Shown: piece by piece, positions 42,701 through 49,530 of the stretch
How positions within the stretch are numbered: position 1 is the stretch's first letter
Layout: each line of letters opens with the position of its first letter
The notes under the pieces: model-generated
Database searches by the model: none
What the model was told of the DNA's origin: nothing
What the model saw: only the letters and a program-made list of their open reading frames with translations
DNA from: Hydractinia symbiolongicarpus
Taxonomy: Eukaryota > Cnidaria > Hydrozoa > Anthoathecata > Hydractiniidae
Direction: 5' to 3'
DNA: 64,000 nt
Assembly (NCBI RefSeq): GCF_029227915.1
Contig: NC_079886.1
Span: 27,258,501 to 27,322,500 of the forward strand
Translations under genes and position numbers: made by a program

Positions 42701-43274
42701 GCGGGTTTTCGTTTGCCGGCGATTAAACTCCTTTTATTCAGCGTCTCATCAAAAACGAAATCATTTTTGAAAACTACAAGTCTCATGCGTTTTAGTGGTG
42801 AAAAAATAATTTAAAGAATCGTTTGGGAAATGAGTTTACTCCCTGGGTACTTTCTTTGTATACTTTTCACTGTACGGGCCGAGTCCGTGATATACGGAAA
42901 ATCGCGGGATTTCGTTTGCCGGCGATTAAACTCCTTTTATTCAGCGTCTCATCAAAAACGAAGTCATTTTTGAAAACTACAAGTTTCATGCGTTTTAGTG
43001 GTGAAAAAATAATTTAAAGAATCGTTCGGGTAATGAGTTTACTCCCTAGGTACTTTCTTTGTATACTTTTCACTGTACGGGCCGAGTCCGTGATATACGG
43101 AAAATCGCGGGATTTCGTTTGCCGGCGATTAAACTCCTTTTATTCAGCGTCTCATCAAGAATGAAATCATTTTTGAAAACTGCAAGTCTCATGCGTTTTA
43201 GTGGAGAAAAAATAATTTAAAGAATCTTTCGGGAAGTGAGTTTACTCCCCGGGTACTTTCTTTGTATACTTTTG

Positions 43275-43279
43275 ACTAT
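43275..43279. other. Left target-site duplication (ACTAT)
   Basis: ACTAT precedes the left TIR and is repeated directly after the right TIR. Polintons usually make 6-bp duplications. The sixth base here is G on the left (GACTAT) and T on the right (TACTAT), so this is either a 5-bp duplication or a 6-bp one with a point change. Confidence 0.75.
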
Positions 43280-43566
43280 AGAGATAGGAAAAGGCGGATG
43301 TTAGGACAGATCCCCTTAGCACTTTCCTATGCCACGTTAAATTATGGATCATCCCCGTTAAATCAACGATAGAAGAGTCCATAAAATCCATGTGCACTTT
43401 ACCACTTTACGTTAAATAAGCGGGCATGCTCTATAATATCTGTCCGAAACCCCCTCCCCGGCCGTGTCCCCCTGGCCCCTCCCCACCCTCCCCGTCCCAT
43501 GGGTCCCTACCCACCCTCATCTGTCGTGCCTTATAATTTATAGTGTTATGTGTTATGTGTGTCTAT
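43280..43566 (+). repeat. Left terminal inverted repeat
   Basis: These 287 bp match the reverse complement of 59410-59689 with two substitutions (near 43331 and 43510) and one 7-bp insertion (TTATGTG, around 43552). The repeat contains three same-strand copies of CGTTAAAT (43335-43342, 43356-43363, 43410-43417) and a C-rich block at 43449-43515. In Polintons the TIR ends are the replication origins at which the polymerase starts from a protein primer, and also the integrase substrates. That role is known for the family and not shown here. Confidence 0.95.
43476..43493 (-). other. G-quadruplex motif in left TIR
   Basis: On the minus strand this is four G-runs of 3-4 bases separated by single-base loops. 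The plus strand reads CCCC-T-CCCC-A-CCC-T-CCCC. More G-runs surround it. The same motif lies in the right TIR at 59476-59493. Confidence 0.7.
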
Positions 43567-43589
43567 CTTTACCAGAAAAAAGTAAAGAT
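43565..43589 (-). terminator. 3'-end hairpin of minus-strand 111-aa gene
   Basis: Perfect 8-bp stem ATCTTTAC/GTAAAGAT (43565-43572 and 43582-43589) with a 9-base A-rich loop. It lies 20 bp past the stop codon of the minus-strand gene. The same stem, one base pair longer, lies past the integrase stop. The terminator or 3'-processing role is inferred. Confidence 0.5.
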
Positions 43590-43608
43590 GATTGCAACAT
43601 TGCAAGGT

Positions 43609-43944
43609 TTAGCGCCACATAATGTCATAACTGAAGAATTGATTTTGATGATTATTTTGAGATTGTTTGAGACCATTTGATCTGACAAAGGCATCACCCT
43701 TGAAACTATAATCCTTTAATTCATCACAAAGTCTTGCAGGCAACCATGTCTTATATTTATTTCCCATTCTATCTTGAACCTCCGCATACATAGTTTTTTC
43801 AGAAAGAGCACCAGGTCTTGATATTTCCATCTCTTTCACATATTTAACAAGGTAAATATCGTTTTTAGGCAGCTCTCTCCACTTTATGATCGGAGTAACT
43901 TGTTCTATGTTTTGTTCAAATTCTTCAACTGTTGGAAAAGCCAT
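43609..43944 (-). CDS. Conserved small Polinton protein, 111 aa
   Basis: I assign no function. The protein is soluble and mixed charged, with no membrane segment or signal peptide. It contains a run that looks well conserved in related elements (EMEISRPGALSEKT and RMGNKYKTWLPARL) and ends FFSYDIMWR. The ATG at 43944 is preferred over the upstream GTG at 43959 because it has a plausible context and a TATAAA (43971-43976, minus strand) 27 bp upstream. It is the outermost gene on the left, transcribed toward the TIR, and a hairpin follows its stop. The position and the basic, aromatic-rich C-terminal half would suit a small nucleic-acid-binding protein, but that is a guess. Confidence 0.75.
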   Translation of the reverse strand: MAFPTVEEFEQNIEQVTPIIKWRELPKNDIYLVKYVKEMEISRPGALSEKTMYAEVQDRMGNKYKTWLPARLCDELKDYSFKGDAFVRSNGLKQSQNNHQNQFFSYDIMWR

Positions 43945-43970
43945 TGTGTTTATATTCACGATTACATCTC

Positions 43971-43976
43971 TTTATA
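43971..43976 (-). promoter_or_regulatory. TATA box of minus-strand 111-aa gene
   Basis: TATAAA on the minus strand, 27 bp upstream of the preferred ATG at 43944. The gap 43960-44183 holds no other supported gene; an apparent plus-strand frame over it starts inside the opposite gene and looks spurious. Confidence 0.45.
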
Positions 43977-44183
43977 CCACTTTATAGATTCTATCGGAAA
44001 GCAGTTTTGTTATCTACCATCTGTCAATCAAACGCTTATAACAATAGGATTTTACATATTTTACATACCAGAAAGTTGTTTACATAAGAAAAAAGTCAAA
44101 ACGAAAGTAGCCGTTGCTAAGGATATTTGGTATGTAAGGAATGCATTGTTTCTCTATTGTTATTCTGGCTTGATTGACATTTA

Positions 44184-44195
44184 ATTGACGTCAAT
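44184..44195. terminator. Palindrome at 3' end of minus-strand capsid-associated gene
   Basis: ATTGACGTCAAT is a perfect 12-bp palindrome three bases past the stop codon of the minus-strand gene ending at 44198. A longer-looped alternative pairs GATTGAC (44172-44178) with GTCAATC (44190-44196). It fits the pattern of palindromes at unit ends in this element, but its sequence is different from the other families. Confidence 0.35.
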
Positions 44196-44197
44196 CT

Positions 44198-45363
44198 TTA
44201 TCTAAACAAATACCATATGAAATAATCCGTTGTCATAACAATCACAAGAGCGATCTTCTCATCTTCGTGTGTAGGAGGAGTATCTTTGTGGTAAGGTGCA
44301 GTAATGTGTTTATCTGTAGTATCCACGTGGTGTACGGTAATGTGTTTATCAGGATGATCGGGTGTTACCGGCTTCTTTTTAGTTATCTTATGTGATTCGG
44401 TAACATTGACATTTCGATTAATACCGATGGTAAGATCCTCACCCGATATCAAAATCTTGTTGTTGTAACCCACCACACCGGTCTTAATTCTGAGATTCAT
44501 GTCACTAGGTAACATATAAATACCTTGTCCAACCGAATAATCAACCTTACTTGAAGCGTAGTTTAACGTATCCTGATAACGTTTAATGTCCTCCTGAATA
44601 TCGACCCTACGGTTAACAATGTCCTCAAGGTTATTCATAAAAACTTTTTGGGCGGTCAGAGCACTTGAATCATTACCGAGGATGGAGGATCGCGCTGAGG
44701 CTTGAGAACTAAGAACAAGATATGCATAGGCCCTGACACTGCTCGAGATCTTCACAAGGCCCGTTTTTGTAAATCCATCGGATTTTTCCACAATCCACCG
44801 CGTCATGGAGTCGTTTGTGAAATAACTTAACCCCGGAGTCGGATATTCTTTACGTCTTTTTTGATATGAGCTGAAAAAGTTCTGACCCCTGTATTTCATG
44901 GGGTTGGGATCAACTCCATAATCGCCGCAGATTTTTAAAAACTCCTCATTTGAATAGGGATTGTCGTATCGATTGAAGCTATCCTCAAAGGGTAGAGGTG
45001 TCTGTAGGCGCTTAATGATTCGCCTAATGTGATAATACACATGAAAACGATATATTGACCTGACCATAGATCTACCATCCTTCAGGTGTTCCGAACTTAC
45101 CCCACAGGCACTTGAAGCGCACCAAGTGGCGAAATTTAGCTGGGTTTGCCATAATCTAAAAGGTTGCTCATTCCAAATTCTCATACGTTGCGCGTTATGA
45201 CTAAGTTCATAATTGGTAAAAATATTAGGAAAGGAAGCGGGGAAAGAGCCACTTTCAGACACAATAATGGCCTGTTTGTACAGATCCCTAGCGCCCAATA
45301 TTTGAAGATCCCGCCCTCCATTTGGCTTATATGTCGCATTCGGGTTATATCTGAAAATGTCAT
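44198..45363 (-). CDS. Capsid-associated Polinton protein (start disrupted)
   Basis: Conserved protein of Polintons and adintoviruses, often grouped with the virion genes; exact role unknown to me. The frame is open from about 45385 to the stop at 44198 and contains the conserved-looking blocks PFRLWQTQLNFATWCASSA and KVDYSVGQGIYMLPSDMN. Near the C terminus are short His/Asp/Thr-rich repeats (DKHIT) and a final hydrophobic stretch, ALVIVMTTDYFIWYLF, that may be a tail anchor. The start is odd. The frame has no ATG upstream of its conserved part, and a TTG at 45298 lies inside a stretch that already looks coding. The only well-placed ATG (45363) is in another frame, which suggests a 1-base indel near 45350-45362, an unusual start or splicing. 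It diverges from the jelly-roll gene across a 42-bp promoter region. Confidence 0.7.
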
Positions 45364-45405
45364 CTATTCTTTGATTTAAATATATTCACAATCTCTAATA
45401 TAATA
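45364..45405. promoter_or_regulatory. Divergent promoter 1
   Basis: Forty-two AT-rich bases separate the likely minus-strand ATG (45363) from the plus-strand ATG (45406). TCTAATATAATA occupies 45394-45405, directly against the plus start, and ATTTAAAT lies nearer the minus start. The same 12-mer and an ATTTAAA are arranged the same way in the second divergent promoter at 51292-51331. Confidence 0.6.
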
Positions 45406-45969
45406 ATGTATATCACAATAAAGGACGTAAATAGCGAGAAGAAAATCTATTTGTATCAACCGATAGACAACTCACATGGTACAAAGGAGGTTGCGATCGT
45501 GGAGACGTTTTCGGATAATGTCACATATGTAGCTACAGCTCCAATAGATATACCCTTGGCCGACGGAGTTACCACGGTTAGGTTACAACAGGGTCAGCAC
45601 TACACGGGGAGGGAGTTGAATTCAATCGTTAGAGGTGATGTAAAATCAACACAACTAGCTAGAAACTCTAAGTTGAGTAAAATATTCAATCTGGGGGGTA
45701 TAACGGAACTACATTTTAATCTTAATGAATTGGATAACTCGTTAAATCTTAAAGATGGTGAATATAGCAACAACCTGATGACATATCATATATCCGAGTA
45801 TGGTGGTGATTTTACATATATTGAACCGAAAAATCCGCAATATAAGAAACTAAAGAAAGGTTTACTTCAATCACTTACCATGAGAGTCACAGGTCAGGAT
45901 GGTAAGGTGCTATGGGGTGGTATGAAGACAGCAGTTACCCTACACATAAGAGATACGGCGGACAGATGA
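45406..45969 (+). CDS. Minor capsid (penton-like) candidate
   Basis: A 187-aa protein, mostly predicted beta-strand, without membrane segments. It comes immediately before the major capsid gene and after a divergent promoter, the usual place of the small structural gene in these elements. Conserved-looking parts include VAIVETFSDNVTYV, YTGRELNSIV, ELHFNLNELDN and a C-terminal LTMRV...AVTLHIRD pair of strands. Size, position and strand-rich composition fit a single-jelly-roll minor capsid or penton protein, which is inference and not a motif match. The ATG at 45406 directly follows TCTAATATAATA. The stop is 55 bp before the next ATG with no palindrome between, so the three genes through the ATPase may be one unit. 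Confidence 0.6.
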   Translation: MYITIKDVNSEKKIYLYQPIDNSHGTKEVAIVETFSDNVTYVATAPIDIPLADGVTTVRLQQGQHYTGRELNSIVRGDVKSTQLARNSKLSKIFNLGGITELHFNLNELDNSLNLKDGEYSNNLMTYHISEYGGDFTYIEPKNPQYKKLKKGLLQSLTMRVTGQDGKVLWGGMKTAVTLHIRDTADR

Positions 45970-46014
45970 TACAATAGCATTAACCGAATTAAAGTAAAAT
46001 AAAATAAAAGTAAT

Positions 46015-46023
46015 ATGGAATAG
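46015..46023 (+). other. Minimal upstream ORF before capsid gene
   Basis: ATGGAATAG (Met-Glu-stop) lies one base before the capsid ATG, which itself begins ATGGAATAC. The two form an imperfect 10-bp tandem copy. If transcribed, ribosomes would have to pass or reinitiate over a two-codon frame. Confidence 0.4.
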
Positions 46024-46024
46024 C

Positions 46025-47236
46025 ATGGAATACGGGAAAAAGTTAAACCCAGAGCGTTCACTTAGAACTGCACATGGCGTAAAAGGAACGCATCAAAAAG
46101 TAATTGTCACTCACAACCCAAGTGAGATCGATCAGAACCAGTTACTCCTGATTAGGTTCCCTAATTTACGTAACGATGATGTCATTTTTCCTGGTACTTC
46201 GAAAATAAGTTTCGACGTTGAACTCGAGTCAAAAGTCGACACGAAGAGAACATTGGTCTCTAACATAGGGAGGGCAATTGTTAAAAAGTTGGCCATCAAG
46301 TTCGAGGGTACCGAGATTCTGAGCATTGATGACTTTGATCTTTTCGGGTGCTACAGAGATTTATGGCTAACCAAGTCCGAAAAAAGAAATGCAATAAGAC
46401 AAGGTATCATCTTTGATGAAGGGTGCACGGAAAATTGCATGAAACTGAGAGTTGGAGCCGCGGATAAAGACGCATCAGAGGTAGCGGACAAAGCAATCTA
46501 TGATGCATACAAAAACAAGTTCACCATACCACTAGATTTTGAAATGTTGGATAGCACGATCCCATATTATCAGGCTGGATTAGGTAATAGGCTGTGTTAT
46601 GAGATAACATTCAACAATTATGACAGGGTAGTATTATCAACACCAACCAAACCTTCCGGTGCCACATCGGCACCCGCGCCGGATGCTAAATACAAAATCT
46701 CCAACATATCTCTCGAATATGAGATTGTGACACAACCCACACTCGCCAGATTCATTTCAAATGAATACCAAAACATGGCCGTACTCTATGACAGATTTCT
46801 GAGACATAGACAAATTAGGGTGGATAAGTCAGACACAACGTGGAATTGGTCATTCAATACACCGTGCAAGTCCCTGAAGGGTATATTGGTTCTGTTTGAG
46901 GAAGAGAAAGCTTACAAACGAGATACCGGTAAGTTCTACAATCCCAAGATCAAAAAGGTATCCGCCATAGTTGAGGGTAAGCCTAACCAACTTTTCGCTC
47001 AGGGGATGCAACCGTTTGAGCATTATTGTGAAATATGCAAGTATTTCGCGGAGGGCAAACAAAGGGATGGTAACGCCGGTGAAATACAGAAACATCTGCA
47101 ACTACATGATGTGAAGGTCGCGGACTACCTAACCACGAAATATGCTCTATGGCTGGATTTCAGAACCATAGATGAAAACTCACTGCACGGGACCGGCCGA
47201 CGGATTGAAAATGCGAGGGATCACACTGCAAGTTGA
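46025..47236 (+). CDS. Major capsid protein (hexon-like), frameshifted
   Basis: Polinton/adintovirus major capsid protein, expected to fold as a double jelly roll and form trimeric hexon-like capsomers. The 403-aa frame shows the conserved start (QLLLIRFPNLRNDDVIFPGT), the GRAIVKKLAIKFEG block near residues 80-93, IPYYQAGLGNRLCYEI in the middle, a Cys/His pair HYCEICKYF near residues 336-344, and the C-terminal YALWLDFRTIDENSLHGTGR. After about 47216 the frame runs only six codons to a stop, while the +1 frame stays open to 47339 and encodes a tail of the expected length. Full length would be about 437 residues, so the C-terminal 40 or so are displaced. The gene sits between the minor capsid candidate and the packaging ATPase. 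Confidence 0.85.
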   Translation: MEYGKKLNPERSLRTAHGVKGTHQKVIVTHNPSEIDQNQLLLIRFPNLRNDDVIFPGTSKISFDVELESKVDTKRTLVSNIGRAIVKKLAIKFEGTEILSIDDFDLFGCYRDLWLTKSEKRNAIRQGIIFDEGCTENCMKLRVGAADKDASEVADKAIYDAYKNKFTIPLDFEMLDSTIPYYQAGLGNRLCYEITFNNYDRVVLSTPTKPSGATSAPAPDAKYKISNISLEYEIVTQPTLARFISNEYQNMAVLYDRFLRHRQIRVDKSDTTWNWSFNTPCKSLKGILVLFEEEKAYKRDTGKFYNPKIKKVSAIVEGKPNQLFAQGMQPFEHYCEICKYFAEGKQRDGNAGEIQKHLQLHDVKVADYLTTKYALWLDFRTIDENSLHGTGRRIENARDHTAS

Positions 47237-47339
47237 AAAGACGGCCGAAACCGCGGGATCCTTAAACGCCTACATATATCTAATCATGGATGCTCAAATA
47301 AATATTCAAAACGGTGAAATTATGGATGTACTATATTAA
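47217..47339 (+). pseudogene. Displaced C terminus of capsid gene (+1 frame)
   Basis: This open +1 frame directly continues the capsid reading frame, from GGG at 47217 to TAA at 47337-47339. It has no start codon of its own that would explain it as a separate gene. It ends one base before the ATPase ATG at 47341, the tight spacing expected if the capsid gene once ended here. The change is a single inserted base or a two-base loss near 47213-47217. Confidence 0.75.
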
Positions 47340-47340
47340 G

Positions 47341-47937
47341 ATGGACTACATGAAAGATCCTCACACGGCATTATTCGTCGGTCCCACGGGCTGCGGAAAA
47401 TCCAGACGCGTTGTAACATTACTAGAGAGTGAATACTTTGATCACTTTGATTTCATTGTGATTATATGTCCAACATTAAGATGGAATAAGACATATATGT
47501 GTCGAAAATGGTTTTGGAACGACAGATATGTGATTCTAATTGAGCCCATGGGCATGTTGTACGAATGGATTCAAAAGATGACGGATTTCTGTGCCGGGTA
47601 CAAAACATTATTCCTGATCGACGACATCATCGCGGATGAGAAACTGGACAAAAAGAGGCAACCGCTTCTGGAGCTGGCCATCAGCGGTCGGCATCGAAAC
47701 CACACCATGTGGCTACTCACACAATCATACACCGCGATACCGAAGAACTTACGAAGGCAGGCAAAAATGTTATATGTGTGGTATCCGAAGGACAGACATG
47801 ATCTCGCAACCATCCACGAAGAGAATGATGTCATTGAATCATCGGAGATCCAGAAGGTTAAGGAAAGGCTAAAAGATGGAAAATATACACATTTAGTCAT
47901 GAGGATGGAACATCCAAGAACTCACGTGATTTGCTAG
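47341..47937 (+). CDS. Genome-packaging ATPase (FtsK/HerA type)
   Basis: A 198-aa P-loop ATPase of the A32/FtsK-HerA class that drives DNA into capsids in Polintons and related viruses. Walker A is GPTGCGKS at residues 14-21 and Walker B is TLFLIDD at 89-95. ISGRHRNHTMWLLTQSY (115-130) is the sensor region following it, with Q128 in the usual polar position. The start chosen is ATG 47341, one base after the ancestral capsid stop; an in-frame GTG at 47314 and an ATG at 47326 overlap the capsid frame. Length is normal for the family and the frame is intact. A 13-bp hairpin follows the stop by 10 bp and closes the structural-gene unit. Confidence 0.9.
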   Translation: MDYMKDPHTALFVGPTGCGKSRRVVTLLESEYFDHFDFIVIICPTLRWNKTYMCRKWFWNDRYVILIEPMGMLYEWIQKMTDFCAGYKTLFLIDDIIADEKLDKKRQPLLELAISGRHRNHTMWLLTQSYTAIPKNLRRQAKMLYVWYPKDRHDLATIHEENDVIESSEIQKVKERLKDGKYTHLVMRMEHPRTHVIC

Positions 47938-47947
47938 ATTGGATGTT

Positions 47948-47974
47948 TTTTGTTACAAGAGTCTTGTAACAAAA
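47948..47974 (+). terminator. 3'-end hairpin after packaging ATPase
   Basis: Perfect 13-bp inverted repeat TTTTGTTACAAGA/TCTTGTAACAAAA with a one-base centre, 10 bp past the ATPase stop. It belongs to the TGTTAC/GTAACA family found at three other gene ends here. Function as a transcription terminator or poly(A)-guiding hairpin is inferred. Confidence 0.6.
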
Positions 47975-47993
47975 GTATCTAACAGATCTATAG

Positions 47994-48069
47994 ACTCCTA
48001 TAAGACTCTCCTATAATACTCCTATAATACTCCTATAATACTCCTATAGACTCCTATAGACTCCTATAG
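47994..48069 (+). repeat. 10-13 bp minisatellite upstream of membrane-gene cluster
   Basis: Seven tandem copies of ACTCCTATAAT/ACTCCTATAG end four bases before the ATG at 48074. Each unit contains CCTATA, so the array presents multiple TATA-like elements in the promoter position of the following gene cluster. Confidence 0.8.
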
Positions 48070-48073
48070 TACC

Positions 48074-48703
48074 ATGATAGAATATATAAATTTCACATTA
48101 CTGGTGACAGCCGTGGCGCTATTGCTGTTATTGGTTAGTTTTTGCCTTTTTTGTATTAAAAAATACCTATCGCTATTGAAAATGGCTGAAACAGCAATTG
48201 ACAACCTAATTTTTATCGATGAACGGGATGAACAGGATGATGGGAAGAGACAGAAATTGCTCGAGTGCGTGCTGACCGGAAATAGCAAGCTGTATCTGGG
48301 GAAGATGTATACGGAGGAGGGGATCCGGAAGCTCGGGAATGGTGAGGTGGATAAACTTTTCGCCATATACGAGGCTAAACTATCTGGTCAAATGGTAAAG
48401 TCTCTTGGAGAGTCAATAATCCACATGTACTCTCTGGGTGCCTGTGCGGCTCTGGGCATAAAAAATCAAAAAGCTCTGAGTGATGACCTGGAGAATGACC
48501 CATTCCTAAACTCCGCCCTTCAAAGGTTCACGTGCGATTTGTATTATAAGTTCGGATCACTACTATCACCAATCAGTGTGGGTCTAATTACAGGTAGGCA
48601 TTATATCGCTGGAAGAAATTTAAACGCAAATAATAATATAGATATAGATAATAAAGATGTCAGAGGAACAGACCCCTATTCAGGTGACAACGAAGAACCC
48701 TAA
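48074..48703 (+). CDS. Membrane-anchored protein, 209 aa
   Basis: Not recognised by function. Residues 7-28 form one strong transmembrane segment (INFTLLVTAVALLLLLVSFC) next to a Lys-rich boundary, followed by an acidic linker and a mostly helical domain of about 130 residues. The tail is Asn/Asp-rich (NANNNIDIDNKD). The ATG at 48074 has a good context (ACCATGA) just after the TATA-like minisatellite. The 3' end overlaps the next gene by 47 bp in another frame, so both were probably expressed from one transcript or from overlapping ones. It is the first of five small plus-strand genes, most of them membrane proteins, and a virion-membrane or assembly role is plausible but unproven. Confidence 0.7.
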   Translation: MIEYINFTLLVTAVALLLLLVSFCLFCIKKYLSLLKMAETAIDNLIFIDERDEQDDGKRQKLLECVLTGNSKLYLGKMYTEEGIRKLGNGEVDKLFAIYEAKLSGQMVKSLGESIIHMYSLGACAALGIKNQKALSDDLENDPFLNSALQRFTCDLYYKFGSLLSPISVGLITGRHYIAGRNLNANNNIDIDNKDVRGTDPYSGDNEEP

Positions 48704-49079
48704 AAAGGTTGAATCTGGTAAGAGGTTGGCGGAATACAACCGTAAAAAGAGGGAGGAATATAAAAAATGGCTCATGGCACAGACGGAGGTACAGTCGGCA
48801 CCTCAGACACAAACCCGGCCGGCACCTCAGACACACTCAGCACCTCAGACACAGTTGGAGGATCCTAAGGATATTGTCATCGAGGATTCCGTGACAGATG
48901 GCCCCAAACACGGCGGAGTGAACTACACAATAATGGGTGGTGGTGTGATAGTTATGCTACTAATTGGAGCGTTGGTGGTCTATAAAAATAATGACAAAAA
49001 TATTAAGGTGAAGGGTACCCCACCAAGTGACTCTGGTAATAAAAAAACTATGAGAATAAGTAAGCTTGAAATGGAATAA
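48657..49079 (+). CDS. Single-pass membrane protein with APQTQ repeats, 140 aa
   Basis: Function unknown. The N-terminal 40 residues are highly charged and helical (RLAEYNRKKREEYKKWL), followed by a Pro/Gln/Thr linker with three near-copies of APQTQ (about residues 48-66). One clear transmembrane segment lies at about 91-110 (TIMGGGVIVMLLIGALVVYK), and the C-terminal tail is basic. The start lies inside the 3' end of the preceding gene, in a different frame, and the ATG at 48657 is the only one that keeps the charged N-terminal domain. The linker repeats are also visible at the DNA level as CACCTCAGACACA units near 48800-48850. Confidence 0.7.
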   Translation: MSEEQTPIQVTTKNPKKVESGKRLAEYNRKKREEYKKWLMAQTEVQSAPQTQTRPAPQTHSAPQTQLEDPKDIVIEDSVTDGPKHGGVNYTIMGGGVIVMLLIGALVVYKNNDKNIKVKGTPPSDSGNKKTMRISKLEME

Positions 49080-49123
49080 AGGGATAATATCGCGATACTA
49101 TAATCTTGAAGTAAATATAAGGC

Positions 49124-49351
49124 ATGGATAAGAAAAGTATAGTCAACGATATTTATAAAGCATCGGTCGTATGCGTTTTCGCTGTGGGCTATTCAATGCT
49201 CGGGAAAAAGGTATTAAAAATGACACCACCCTCAATTCAGAAGTTTGACCTGGAAGATACCGGAAAGCTTGTAGCCATAGTCGCCGCAAGTGAAATGACA
49301 AGAGAATATCTAGTTAAGCAAAAAATTATACCTGAAACTATAAATATATAA
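49124..49351 (+). CDS. Small membrane protein, 75 aa
   Basis: Function unknown. A single hydrophobic helix at about residues 12-27 (KASVVCVFAVGYSMLG) is followed by a Lys patch, and a second, weaker hydrophobic stretch lies near 47-57. Small proteins of this type are usual in the membrane-gene cluster of animal Polintons. The ATG at 49124 sits 44 bp past the preceding stop. The stop codon TAA overlaps the next ATG as TAATG, which suggests linked translation or a shared transcript. Confidence 0.7.
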   Translation: MDKKSIVNDIYKASVVCVFAVGYSMLGKKVLKMTPPSIQKFDLEDTGKLVAIVAASEMTREYLVKQKIIPETINI

Positions 49352-49500
49352 TGTTGCGAATACTGGAATGGTTGGTCTGGGTTTTATATCGACGTAAGAA
49401 AGTTGAGAGTATTTTACCCAAGGTGGAATACACGGAGGTGGATACCGAGGTCATAGACGACTCTGATGTCATAGACTCCGAGGCTATCGCATTAAAATAA
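49351..49500 (+). CDS. Very small acidic-tailed protein, 49 aa
   Basis: A 49-codon frame starts at the ATG in TAATG that overlaps the previous stop by one base. The N terminus has a short hydrophobic, Trp-rich segment (LEWLVWVLY), then a basic stretch RRKK, then a strongly acidic tail. This looks like an amphipathic or membrane-associated micro-protein. Support is positional: it fills the gap between two real genes exactly, with 30 bp to the next ATG. It has no recognised relative from memory, and its function is unknown. Confidence 0.55.
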   Translation: MLRILEWLVWVLYRRKKVESILPKVEYTEVDTEVIDDSDVIDSEAIALK

Positions 49501-49530
49501 CGCCACCATATTATATCGGATTATATAAAC

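Larger units (their letters stand above)
1..43279. repeat. Left satellite array, ~203-bp monomer
   Basis: Tandem head-to-tail copies of a monomer of about 203 bp fill this stretch. Each copy carries recognisable blocks such as TTTGCCGGCGATTAAACTCC, a GTATAC site and TGCGTTTTAGTGGTGAA. The monomers fall into at least four subtypes, told apart by the middle block: CACTGTACGGGCCGAGTCCG; GACTATACGGGCCGAGTCCG; GACTATACGGGTCAAGCCCG; and GACTATACGGCCAAGCCCG, often preceded by TCGGCAAATG. They alternate in recurring orders rather than in homogeneous blocks, which is higher-order repeat organisation. Because 203 is not a multiple of three and stops recur in every copy, the array has no sustained coding frame. 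No other gene, RNA gene or mobile element was seen in it up to the Polinton junction. Confidence 0.97.

Noticed and set aside
475-42999. Many 60-116 aa reading frames in the satellite (e.g. starting GNEFT or NVFLP)
   Set aside because: They begin at TTG or other non-ATG codons or at chance ATGs, repeat with the 203-bp monomer, end at its recurrent stop and show no coding-type substitution pattern. They are by-products of the satellite.
1-43279. CENP-B box in the satellite monomer
   Set aside because: TTTCGTTTGCCGGCGA resembles the first half of a CENP-B box (TTCGTT), but the required central A and the CGGG half are missing on either strand.
43900-44184. Plus-strand 94-aa frame over the 5' end of the left-most gene
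   Set aside because: It overlaps a better-supported minus-strand gene with a TATA box, has Phe/Tyr/Cys-rich composition typical of AT-rich antisense and has no recognisable domain.
45181-45363. Minus-strand 60-aa frame starting at the well-placed ATG 45363
   Set aside because: After the first residues it reads the wrong frame of a conserved gene and stops early. I treat the ATG as the likely true start of that gene with a frame problem, not as a separate gene.
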